A stretch of DNA of 5,083 nucleotides, from positions 1-5,083 of the forward strand of contig CAKSEI010000121.1 of NCBI GenBank assembly GCA_934446285.1. Reading direction: 5' to 3'. Under the pieces are notes generated by a model. The model made no database searches, was not told where the DNA came from, and saw only the letters and a program-made list of their open reading frames with translations. This stretch comes from an uncultured Eubacteriales bacterium. Its GTDB lineage: Bacteria; Bacillota; Clostridia; Oscillospirales; CAG-272. A program made the position numbers and the translations under genes. This document shows positions 1 to 4,629 of this stretch, one piece after another (the stretch's first letter is position 1; each line of letters starts with the position of its first letter).

Positions 1-138
1 ATTCTGCGCATTCACATCCCAATTGTCCTGAAACCATTTGACAGCTTCCCATTTGTATTTTTCATTGCCCCACTGCGAGGCGACAAAGTTTTGTTTGTAC
101 TGTGCCAGTACTTCTTTCAATCGAAATTGGTCAAACAT
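1..138 (-). CDS. McrB-like AAA ATPase, N-terminal fragment (runs off left edge)
   Basis: The first 46 codons of a gene that continues beyond the left edge. The peptide starts MFDQFRLKEVLAQYK and continues with a Trp-rich stretch (QWGNEKYKWEAVKWFQDNW). From memory, this opening is typical of McrB-like AAA-family ATPases of Firmicutes (DUF3578-type N-terminal region), which power modification-dependent or other restriction/defence complexes. The catalytic AAA domain would lie outside the window, so Walker motifs cannot be checked. The ATG at 136-138 is preceded on the minus strand by GAGGGGG (about 144-150), a good ribosome site at normal spacing. The stop of the upstream hybrid frame lies only 13 bp away, so the two are probably one transcript. 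Family assignment rests on the N-terminal pattern alone. Confidence 0.6.
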   Translation of the reverse strand, partial: MFDQFRLKEVLAQYKQNFVASQWGNEKYKWEAVKWFQDNWDVNAQN

Positions 139-151
139 AATATCCCCCTCT

Positions 152-688
152 TTATGCCTCTCTCAGGCTTTTATAGATTTCATCCGTAAAGATACCGAGT
201 ACCTGCCGCTTGATTTCATCGTTGCTGAGAAGAAGCGAGAAGAAATCCTTGTTCTGCTCCAGTCCCTCTATCAGTGCATCGTCGATATCGTCAAAGTACG
301 AAAACTCAAAGTCTTTGACAGTGTTGTTCCGGGCGCTGGTTTTCAGCTTGTCGGACTTCAGCAGAATATCCCGGATCTGCAGCATCGTCAACGTGCTGTC
401 GCCGATTCCCACTTGCAGTTTCGAAAATTGTCTGCGGTATTTTTCAACAAGAAATTCAATCAGCGCTTTGGCACAGCCTTTTTGCTGAAATAGGGGTACT
501 GTAGCGATATTCTTAATTTCAAGTATTCCAGTCCCTTCATCCGTTACAACACACTCGCATTTCACTCCGACATCATCGAAAACATACATTTTACCTTTAT
601 AGAGATAACGGTCAACCATATCTTCCTGCTCATCCGCCAATATGAGCAAATCAAGATATTGTTTTTTTGTTTTCTGTAACTTCTGCAA
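152..688 (-). CDS. Hybrid frame: GNAT acetyltransferase N-part joined to HsdR-like C-terminus (probable pseudogene)
   Basis: This 178-codon frame joins two unrelated proteins. Residues about 10-100 look like a GNAT N-acetyltransferase: LADEQEDMVDRYL, then a beta-strand region (CECVVTDEGTGILEIKNIATVP), then a degenerate acetyl-CoA loop (QQKGCAKALIEFL, normally Q/RxxGxG/A), then LQVGIGDSTLT. There the GNAT pattern, which normally continues PFYEKCGF, stops. Residues about 104-178 (IRDILLKSDKLKTSARNN, FEFSYFDDIDDALIEG, VLGIFTDEIYKSLRE) instead resemble the extreme C-terminus of a type I restriction R subunit or related DEAD/DEAH restriction helicase. The open frame has only a TTG start at 686-688. 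The natural start is probably the ATG at 693-695, thrown out of frame by one extra A in a seven-A run. It has a strong promoter, and the McrB-like gene follows 13 bp later. I expect no acetyltransferase or nuclease activity. GNAT is fairly sure; HsdR is moderately sure and from memory. Confidence 0.6.
   Translation of the reverse strand: MQKLQKTKKQYLDLLILADEQEDMVDRYLYKGKMYVFDDVGVKCECVVTDEGTGILEIKNIATVPLFQQKGCAKALIEFLVEKYRRQFSKLQVGIGDSTLTMLQIRDILLKSDKLKTSARNNTVKDFEFSYFDDIDDALIEGLEQNKDFFSLLLSNDEIKRQVLGIFTDEIYKSLREA
662..668 (-). other. Homopolymer frameshift near the start of the GNAT part
   Basis: From the ATG at 693-695 the minus strand reads MRIAEVTENKK and then meets TGA at 651-653. Removing one A from the run of seven (T7 on the plus strand) gives MRIAEVTENKKQYLDLL, which runs straight into the conserved GNAT frame and matches the way this family usually begins. 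The run is therefore one base too long for translation from the ATG. This could be a fixed mutation, a slippage-prone switch, or a sequencing error. Confidence 0.7.
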
Positions 689-729
689 TTCTCATCAATC
701 ACACCAGCAAATTCCGATTTGTCAGCCCC

Positions 730-758
730 ATTATATCACACACTCGGCACATTTTCAA
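730..758 (-). promoter_or_regulatory. Sigma-A promoter with extended -10 for the GNAT/HsdR hybrid frame
   Basis: On the minus strand, TTGAAA (753-758) and TATAAT (730-735) are separated by exactly 17 bp, and TGA directly before TATAAT gives an extended -10. Transcription should begin near 723, leaving a leader of about 28 nt before the ATG at 695. Only a weak GGTG lies in ribosome-site position. This is the best promoter in the window. Confidence 0.8.
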
Positions 759-826
759 CTTGCGTATCACAGCAGCAAATACTGAGCAAGATACAAAAGG
801 AATTGTGTTTTGCGCGATGCTGCAAA

Positions 827-970
827 ATGGCGAAAAATCTGTTTGAACAGGATATAAAAGCCTGCATGGACGCCGGAATGACCGGCTTCTTAGCAAAGCA
901 GCTGAACATCGGACAGCTACTCTCAACGTTTTTACAGCAAGTCAGGGGGAGAGAAAAGCATAATGAATGA
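827..970 (+). pseudogene. Response-regulator receiver domain, C-terminal fragment
   Basis: The peptide from the ATG at 827 (MAKNLFEQDIKACMDAGMTG, then FLAKQLNIGQLLSTFL) matches the last third of a CheY-like receiver domain. The usual pattern is TANxFxxDIxxCxxAGMxxxLxKPxxxxxLL, covering the final helices and the conserved Lys. The Pro after the Lys is replaced by Gln. The phosphorylated Asp, the acidic pocket and any histidine kinase part are absent. Upstream in-frame residues back to about 719 show no receiver pattern. The remnant probably came from the end of a hybrid sensor kinase or a response regulator. Its stop (TGA 968-970) overlaps the Hpt start at 963, as expected if the parent gene and the Hpt gene were translationally coupled. 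No phospho-accepting function is possible in this piece. Confidence 0.65.
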
Positions 971-1322
971 GCTCGAGCTGTTTTATATCACGATCGGTTC
1001 CGCCGCCGAAACTGTGATTGAGCGTTTTTGGGGCAATACGGAAATGACAAGGCGGTTTATTTTGCAGTTTGCCGAAGACGGCAGCTTCGAAAATTTGACA
1101 GCAGCACCGGAAGAGAATAAAACGGAGAACGCTTTCCGTGCGGCTCATACGCTTAAAGGCATTTGCCTGAATCTCGGATTTGACAAGCTCTTTGAGAAAG
1201 CATCTTTTGTGACCGAACTGCTTCGCAGCGGGGATACTGACAGTGCGAAAAAGATCTTTCACGGGCTTAAAGCGGAATACGTCCGGGTATTCGATGCCAT
1301 AAGCACTTTACTGAACGGTTGA
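963..1322 (+). CDS. Hpt-domain histidine phosphotransfer protein
   Basis: A 119-residue protein consisting essentially of one Hpt domain. Such proteins relay phosphate between receiver domains in multistep phosphorelays, in the cytoplasm. The signature AAHTLKGICLNLGF lies at residues 60-73, with His62 as the expected phosphorylated residue and the Lys and Gly that follow it conserved. The N-terminal part (residues 5-45: FYITIG, RRFILQFAEDGSFE) and the C-terminal helix fit standalone Hpt proteins or C-terminal Hpt modules of hybrid kinases. The ATG overlaps the preceding receiver fragment by 8 bp (ATGAATGA), and AGGGGGAGAG about 8-17 bases upstream is a good ribosome site. The frame is intact and of normal length, but its apparent kinase/receiver partner is truncated. 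It may be orphaned, or serve a kinase elsewhere. Confidence 0.8.
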   Translation: MNELELFYITIGSAAETVIERFWGNTEMTRRFILQFAEDGSFENLTAAPEENKTENAFRAAHTLKGICLNLGFDKLFEKASFVTELLRSGDTDSAKKIFHGLKAEYVRVFDAISTLLNG

Positions 1323-1436
1323 AAATAAGTATACACAAGAGCTTTTGCCTTAAAACATAAGCGGTGGCTTTTGCGCTGCTTGCCGATGCGGAGGTGCTGA
1401 CCGATGTCACCTAAAGGGCTCGCCGTTTTGTCGGCA

Positions 1437-1685
1437 TCATCTTCGGAGCGGCAGCTCAACTGCCCGCCTTCCGCAAGGCTGTGTGAAGCCTACGAGGTTA
1501 TGGTCGGGACTTGCTTCTGTTTCTATGACTGTTCCTTTCTGTTCACATAATTTCTGTAGTATTTCTCCGATATCTTTTCGCAGCTTTCCATATATTTCTT
1601 TACGCCTGTATTTCGGGGCAAATGCTATACTGACACCGAAATTTTTATTTAGTATGCCGTACTTTTTATTTCATTTTTTCTCCAT
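1437..1685 (-). pseudogene. tnpA: IS200/IS605 family Y1 transposase TnpA, N-terminal remnant
   Basis: The ATG at 1683-1685 follows a good ribosome site (AGAAGGTGAGG). The frame reads MEKK, then an in-frame TGA (1671-1673), then continues with the unmistakable TnpA pattern: FAPKYRRKEIYGKLRKDIG, LQKLCEQKG, and EASPDH ending at codon 62. In intact Y1 transposases this last motif continues HIHML, forming the HUH metal-binding site. Here it becomes PDHNLVG and the similarity ends, leaving about 20 unrelated codons to TGA at 1437-1439. The Tyr-His pair usually found in VSYHI before the FAP motif also seems to be missing. The catalytic Tyr and the second His are gone, so the remnant cannot transpose. 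Family identification is secure; exact subgroup is not determined. Confidence 0.8.
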
Positions 1686-1713
1686 CTGTTATTCCTCACC
1701 TTCTTTTGGTAAT

Positions 1714-1729
1714 GCGGTCGCCAAACCGC
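1714..1729 (-). promoter_or_regulatory. Hairpin upstream of tnpA start
   Basis: The arms GCGGT (1714-1718) and ACCGC (1725-1729) are perfectly complementary around a 6-nt loop, and lie 28 nt upstream of the tnpA ATG. Hairpins in the leader are known to damp transposase translation in IS200-type elements, and end hairpins are recognised by TnpA. Which role applies here cannot be told from the sequence. Confidence 0.45.
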
Positions 1730-1815
1730 TGCAATTATGTTGGGAGGTTTTTTCAATACTTTCGGGCTTTCCTTTTGCTCGTCCTTTTTATTTTTACTAA
1801 AGCTTCTTCCCTCTC

Positions 1816-1839
1816 CCCCGGTAGAACCGGGGTTATTTT
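1816..1839 (+). terminator. GC-rich hairpin followed by TTATTTT (terminator or IS left-end hairpin)
   Basis: CCCCGG (1816-1821) and CCGGGG (1827-1832) form a perfect 6-bp stem with loop TAGAA, followed on the plus strand by TTATTTT. This fits a short intrinsic terminator. It also fits the subterminal hairpin expected at the left end of the adjoining minus-strand IS200-type remnant, which I find about equally likely. Confidence 0.4.
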
Positions 1840-1848
1840 GACTGTAAT

Positions 1849-1884
1849 CAAATATCTGCGACTTACTAAATGCACAGATATTTG
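1849..1884. repeat. Perfect 10-bp inverted repeat (CAAATATCTG / CAGATATTTG)
   Basis: CAAATATCTG at 1849-1858 is exactly repeated in inverted form at 1875-1884, around a 16-nt loop. The plus strand continues CCTTTTTAAT, so it could act as a weak terminator. It lies 20 bp beyond the AbrB-like stop codon (1904-1906) and next to the presumed left edge of the IS remnant. Its role is unknown. Confidence 0.5.
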
Positions 1885-1903
1885 CCTTTTTAATGCAATT
1901 TTG

Positions 1904-2077
1904 CTATTTTCCAAGCCGCGTAGTAAGTTTCTCCACGGCTATTCGGAACTTTTCATACGGTGTCAATGTTATCAGTGACGGGTCGCCCTCGCGAATACGC
2001 AGTACTCTGCGTATTTCTTTCGGTATCACGACTCTGCCGAGGTCATCTATTCTCCTTACGATTCCTGTCGCTTTCAT
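1904..2077 (-). CDS. AbrB/SpoVT-type transition-state regulator, short (57 aa)
   Basis: A short gene read from ATG at 2075-2077 to TAG at 1904-1906. The start MKATGIVRRIDDLGRVVIPK followed by EIRRVLRIREGDP is the classic SpoVT-AbrB swapped-hairpin DNA-binding domain (residues 1-33). Such proteins dimerise and bind DNA as growth-phase or sporulation regulators. An AAAGGAG ribosome site lies 6 nt upstream of the ATG. After GDP the usual continuation (LEIYTDxxGEVIxKKY) is missing. The last 24 residues (SLITLTPYEKF, then IAVEKLTTRLGK) match nothing I know, and no GAF domain follows as in full SpoVT (about 180 residues). It may be a truncated SpoVT-like gene with a new tail, or a small AbrB-family protein. 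I see no convincing promoter. Domain call is strong; functionality is uncertain. Confidence 0.75.
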   Translation of the reverse strand: MKATGIVRRIDDLGRVVIPKEIRRVLRIREGDPSLITLTPYEKFRIAVEKLTTRLGK

Positions 2078-2262
2078 ATTTTTCTCCTTTGATACAATTT
2101 CTTGCCTTGATAGTATCCGCGGAAAAAAGAAAAATATTCGTGCGGCGGCACTCGGAACAACGGCGCAAATTCGGGAAAACGCTGCACGCCGTCGGCTTTT
2201 TCAAAAACGCCATGCACCGCGATTTTTGTAAAGGTGCGGTTTTTTTATTTTTATATGCTAAT
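2078..2262. other. Intergenic region between divergent AbrB-like and MarR-like genes
   Basis: I see no gene here. The plus-strand reading frames crossing it are unrecognisable. It holds an imperfect hairpin (ACGGCG 2160-2165 with CGCCGT 2187-2192, 21-nt loop, followed closely by CTTTTT) and the terminator at 2214-2249. It may be the residue of a deleted gene. Confidence 0.4.
2214..2249 (+). terminator. Orphan intrinsic terminator
   Basis: GCACC (2214-2218) pairs with GGTGC (2233-2237), or alternatively ACCGC (2216-2220) with GCGGT (2236-2240). A run of seven T and then more T-rich sequence follows. It faces right, yet no plus-strand gene lies directly upstream, since the AbrB-like gene runs left. 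It may have served a lost gene, and would insulate the MarR promoter just downstream. Confidence 0.55.
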
Positions 2263-2268
2263 CAAGTC

Positions 2269-2297
2269 TTTACAATACTCGAATTTTGCGAGATAAT
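2269..2297 (+). promoter_or_regulatory. Sigma-A promoter of the MarR-like gene
   Basis: TTTACA (2269-2274) and GATAAT (2292-2297) are separated by 17 bp, each one mismatch from consensus. The palindrome at 2300-2311 lies where transcription should start, so this reads as an autoregulated MarR-family promoter. It sits 53 bp before the likely ATG (2350). Confidence 0.7.
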
Positions 2298-2299
2298 AA

Positions 2300-2311
2300 T
2301 TGTATATACAA
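2300..2311. promoter_or_regulatory. Palindromic operator candidate TTGTATATACAA
   Basis: A perfect 12-bp palindrome immediately after the -10 box. MarR-family regulators commonly repress their own operons by binding A/T-rich palindromes that overlap the start site, and the next gene is a MarR remnant. Binding is inferred from position and symmetry only. Confidence 0.6.
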
Positions 2312-2349
2312 CGATGTTTATGCAACCAAGAAAAACTGAAAGTATTCAT

Positions 2350-2526
2350 ATGGACATAACCGAAAGAAAAATAACAAAAATCGCACGCGAGGCGGAAATA
2401 TTTGTTCTGCTCTCAATGCGCGGGGAGGGCGTCGGCACGGCGGAGACAGACCTCATTCACGCGCTGCGCCACAGCCCGGGCTGCACGCATGAAAAAGCCC
2501 GTACAGAATGCGGGCGCGGCATATAA
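2350..2526 (+). pseudogene. MarR-family transcriptional regulator, N-terminal fragment
   Basis: A 58-residue peptide from ATG 2350 (MDITERKITKIAREAEIF, then GVGTAETDLIHALRHSPGCT). It matches the opening helices and the start of the winged helix-turn-helix of MarR proteins, normally about 140-160 residues. The recognition helix (usually DKGAVxRxxxxLExKGY) is absent: after HSPGCTHEKARTECG the frame ends at TGA-like context with TAA (2524-2526) and the sequence passes into an ABC-exporter fragment in another frame. In-frame ATGs at 2314 and 2320 lack a ribosome site; the one at 2350 has only a weak GAAAG upstream. MarR genes often precede the drug-exporter operon they control, which fits the neighbour. 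As it stands it should not bind DNA. Promoter and operator remain. Confidence 0.7.
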
Positions 2527-3176
2527 AAAGGCGGTGGGGGCACTCGGATCCGCAACACTCGATCGTATGAAAAACGCAGTAACATACCGCATATACATCT
2601 GCGAGGACGCAAGGGCGGAGCGCTACGAGCACGTCCTTGATGACTACGAAAAAAACGCCGTGTACAGCAGCGTGTGGCAGTCGTCCCTGCCGCCGCTTTA
2701 CCTTGCCGCGTCAGAAGGTGGTGTTTTTTTATCCTTTGGTTCGGTGCAGAGAATGTCCTCGGCAGCGGATGGAGCGCAGGGTCATCGCCGCCTTCACGAC
2801 GTTTCTCTCATGCTTTACAAAGCTGACGGTCAAGTCGTCAAAGGTCGCAAAGCTGTTCAATTCGGTTCAAAAAGCCGAAGTGTCGCGGAAACGCATACGA
2901 CCTCTCATGACAGTACCCTTGCCTCCGGAGAAATAGATAATTCCGCAGCCCGCAGACATTGATATAAGCGGTCATTCGTTCTAATACGGTGACGAGCCGA
3001 TTTTCCCGGGACTGACCATGACGGCGCAGCCCGGCGATATTATAGGCGTGACGGGACCTGTCGCCTGCGACAAGTCAACATTCGGGCGCGTTTTTCTGCG
3101 GGAAGGATCGTATGGCGGCTCTGTTCGATTCGGCGGCAGGACGATAGAAATAAAAGCGGAAGCAGAAAGCGCATAA
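2513..3176 (+). pseudogene. ABC exporter (fused membrane/ATPase type), internal remnant with several lesions
   Basis: Read across three frames this is one continuous ABC-exporter segment. Part 1 (to about 2722) is AAYKKAVGALGSATLDR, YEKNAV and WQSSLPPLYLA. Part 2 (about 2725-2778) is FFILWFGAENVLGSGWSA. Part 3 (about 2781-3140) is IAAFTTFLSCFTKL, KVAKLFNSVQKAEVS, then PGLTMTAQPGDIIGVTG and the Walker A. One base is missing in the T7 run at 2724-2730 and one near 2778. TAG (2934-2936) and TAA (2982-2984) interrupt the last frame. Walker A reads GPVACDKST (3054-3080), Asp replacing the invariant Gly before Lys. The ATPase stops at GGSVRFGGR, so the Q-loop, signature and Walker B are gone, as is the first half of the membrane domain. 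It is surely nonfunctional. The exporter's substrate is unknown. Confidence 0.8.
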
Positions 3177-3300
3177 ATCCGCTCAGTCGCTTTTCACAAA
3201 AAAGAGACGCGAGTTTTCCCGACAAAGCTCGGCAAAAGCTTTGAATAAGAGACACTTTAGCTTTTCCCGGATTGTTTGTTTTTTTACGCCGCATACATAA
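3177..3300. other. Intergenic, no recognisable feature
   Basis: Sequence between the end of the ABC remnant and the flavodiiron terminator. It is A+T-rich with short T runs, and I see no coding pattern on either strand. The minus-strand open frame crossing it is antisense to the ABC ATPase remnant. Confidence 0.4.
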
Positions 3301-3337
3301 AAGAGGAGAAGCCCTTACGCTGAGAGCTTCTCCTTTT
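3301..3337 (-). terminator. Intrinsic terminator downstream of the flavodiiron gene
   Basis: AGGAGAAGC (3304-3312) and GCTTCTCCT (3326-3334) form a perfect 9-bp stem with a 13-nt loop, extended by A-T/G-T pairs at its base. It begins about 35 bp after the flavodiiron stop (3370-3372) and is followed on the minus strand by CTTTTATG. The plus strand also has a T5 run, so it may work in both directions. Confidence 0.75.
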
Positions 3338-3369
3338 TGTTCGCATATATAACTATAAGCCTTTTTTTG

Positions 3370-4521
3370 TTAAATGCTGTTGCACAGCTCGTGTGCAAGC
3401 GTGTCAACAGCCGCCTCCGTCTGCGCATCAGGCGCAGACGTTATCTTTACTGCATTATCGGTAAACTTTATATCCTTGCAGCCGTCGAGCATTGCTTTTA
3501 TCGTCTTTGCCGCCATAGGTGCCCACGAGCCGTTCTCGATAAGGGCGACGGTTCTGTTCTTAAATCCTCTTTCGACAAGGTGATTTATGTATTCCCTCAT
3601 GCACGGGAAAACTTCACCGTTGTATGTAACGGAGGCGAGCACCGTCCTGTCATAGCGGAAAGCATCCTCGACCGCCTCGGCAATATCGCATCGTGTCAGG
3701 TCGTTTACCGCAGTATTACACCCCATGGCGCGGAGCTTATCCGCAAGCATCAGGGCAGCTCTCTCCGTGCCGCCGTAAACCGAGGCATACGCGATATTCA
3801 CGCCCTCACTCTCAGGGCGGTAGGACGACCATATGTCGTAAAGATTTATGTAATATTCGAGGTTTTCTTTGAGCACCGGTCCGTGCAGCGGGCAGATAAT
3901 CTTTATATCAAGACCTGCGGCTTTCTTAAGCAGAGCCTGAACCTGCGCACCGTACTTGCCTACTATGCCGAAGTAATAGCGCCGCGCCTCGCACGCCCAG
4001 TCCTCATCCGTATCTGTAGTGCCGAATTTTCCAAATCCGTCAGCCGAGAAGAATATCCCTTCGCGCTCGTCGTATACGGTCATGACCTCGGGCCAATGCA
4101 CCATCGGAGCGGCAATAAAACGCAGCGTATGGGAGCCCGTGCTCAGAGTGTCGTTATCCTTTACGGTTATACCGCCGTACTCACGCCCGAAAAAGTTTTT
4201 CATCATCACAAAAGCCTTTGCCGATGCCACTATCTGCGCCTGAGGGTACTTTTCGCAGAATGCCGCTATACCCGCTGAGTGGTCGGGTTCCATGTGCTCC
4301 ACAACAAGGTAATCGGGCGTGTCTCCGGAGAGCGCTCCGTCAAGAGCATCAAGCCACTGCCCTGTAAATCTGCCGTCTACAGTGTCTATAACCGTATTCT
4401 TCTCATCCTTTATAAGGTAAGAGTTGTACGACATGCCGTGCTCAACCTTATACTGCCCCTCGAAAAGGCGTATATCACGGTCATTTACACCGATATAAAG
4501 AATGTCTTCCGTTATTTTCAT
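3370..4521 (-). CDS. Flavodiiron protein (A-type flavoprotein, FprA-like)
   Basis: A complete 383-residue, two-domain enzyme of normal length. Residues about 1-235 form a metallo-beta-lactamase-like domain carrying a di-iron site. All expected ligands are present: His76, Glu78, Asp80 (HMEPDH), His142 (MVHWPE), Asp161 (SADGFG) and His213 (CPLHGPV). Residues about 242-383 form a flavodoxin-like FMN domain, with phosphate-binding loop YASVYGGTERAA at 245-256 and isoalloxazine-side segments TYNGEVFP and ENGSWAP. These cytoplasmic enzymes reduce O2 to water and/or NO to N2O with electrons usually passed from rubredoxin, protecting anaerobes. No rubredoxin or reductase domain is fused. GGAGG (4528-4532) lies 6 nt upstream of the ATG, with a promoter behind it and a terminator after the stop. 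O2 versus NO preference cannot be read from sequence. Confidence 0.95.
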   Translation of the reverse strand: MKITEDILYIGVNDRDIRLFEGQYKVEHGMSYNSYLIKDEKNTVIDTVDGRFTGQWLDALDGALSGDTPDYLVVEHMEPDHSAGIAAFCEKYPQAQIVASAKAFVMMKNFFGREYGGITVKDNDTLSTGSHTLRFIAAPMVHWPEVMTVYDEREGIFFSADGFGKFGTTDTDEDWACEARRYYFGIVGKYGAQVQALLKKAAGLDIKIICPLHGPVLKENLEYYINLYDIWSSYRPESEGVNIAYASVYGGTERAALMLADKLRAMGCNTAVNDLTRCDIAEAVEDAFRYDRTVLASVTYNGEVFPCMREYINHLVERGFKNRTVALIENGSWAPMAAKTIKAMLDGCKDIKFTDNAVKITSAPDAQTEAAVDTLAHELCNSI

Positions 4522-4550
4522 CTTAAACCTCCGTTATTTTTTTCGACAGT

Positions 4551-4556
4551 ATTATA
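4551..4556 (-). promoter_or_regulatory. -10 box of the flavodiiron gene promoter
   Basis: A perfect TATAAT lies on the minus strand about 30 bp upstream of the ATG. The -35 position (about 17 bp further, near 4574-4579) reads ATACTT, a poor match, so an activator may be needed. A second TATAAT sits at 4601-4606 on the same strand, also without a good -35. An independent transcript for the flavodiiron gene is likely despite trmB upstream. Confidence 0.5.
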
Positions 4557-4629
4557 CCACCCTGCGCGCAAAAAGTATACCGCAAAGTCGTTAAAAATAC
4601 ATTATATCCGATTTTTGCCGCTACGCGCG

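Larger units (their letters stand above)
1323..1840 (-). mobile_element. Degenerate IS200/IS605-type element (approximate limits)
   Basis: The region between the Hpt stop and the AbrB-like gene holds a tnpA remnant (1437-1685, minus) plus noncoding flanks that fit an IS200-type element. About 150 nt upstream of the transposase start contains two hairpins (1714-1729 and 1816-1832), as in the leader/left end of these elements. The 170 nt after the break in tnpA carries no recognisable transposase and ends just beside the Hpt stop. Elements of this family have no terminal inverted repeats or target duplications, so the ends cannot be fixed by eye. No tnpB gene is visible. Confidence 0.5.

Noticed and set aside
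38..493. Plus-strand frames (38-493 and 210-488) opposite the GNAT/HsdR hybrid
   Set aside because: The conserved protein patterns, promoter and ribosome site are all on the minus strand; these frames have none.
1323..1436. Minus-strand frame with residues KQRKSHRL and KAKALVYTYF as the transposase C-terminus
   Set aside because: The catalytic Tyr region is not recognisable and the frame differs from the N-terminal part. I could not support it beyond possible IS flank sequence.
1960..2526. 188-codon plus-strand open frame as one gene
   Set aside because: Only its last 58 codons (from 2350) show MarR similarity. The first part is antisense to the AbrB-like gene and crosses a terminator and a promoter.
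3313..3326. ACGCTGAGAG resembling part of a TPP riboswitch
   Set aside because: It is simply the loop of the flavodiiron terminator. The other conserved thi-box segments are absent and no thiamine gene is nearby.
3337..4278. Long plus-strand open frame of 313 codons
   Set aside because: It is antisense to the flavodiiron gene, whose catalytic motifs are all conserved. The plus-strand peptide is Arg/Cys-rich and resembles no family.
4601..4606. Second TATAAT on the minus strand upstream of the flavodiiron gene
   Set aside because: No recognisable -35 at 16-18 bp (the sequence there is GC-rich, around CGCGCG). It is mentioned with the main promoter but not called separately.
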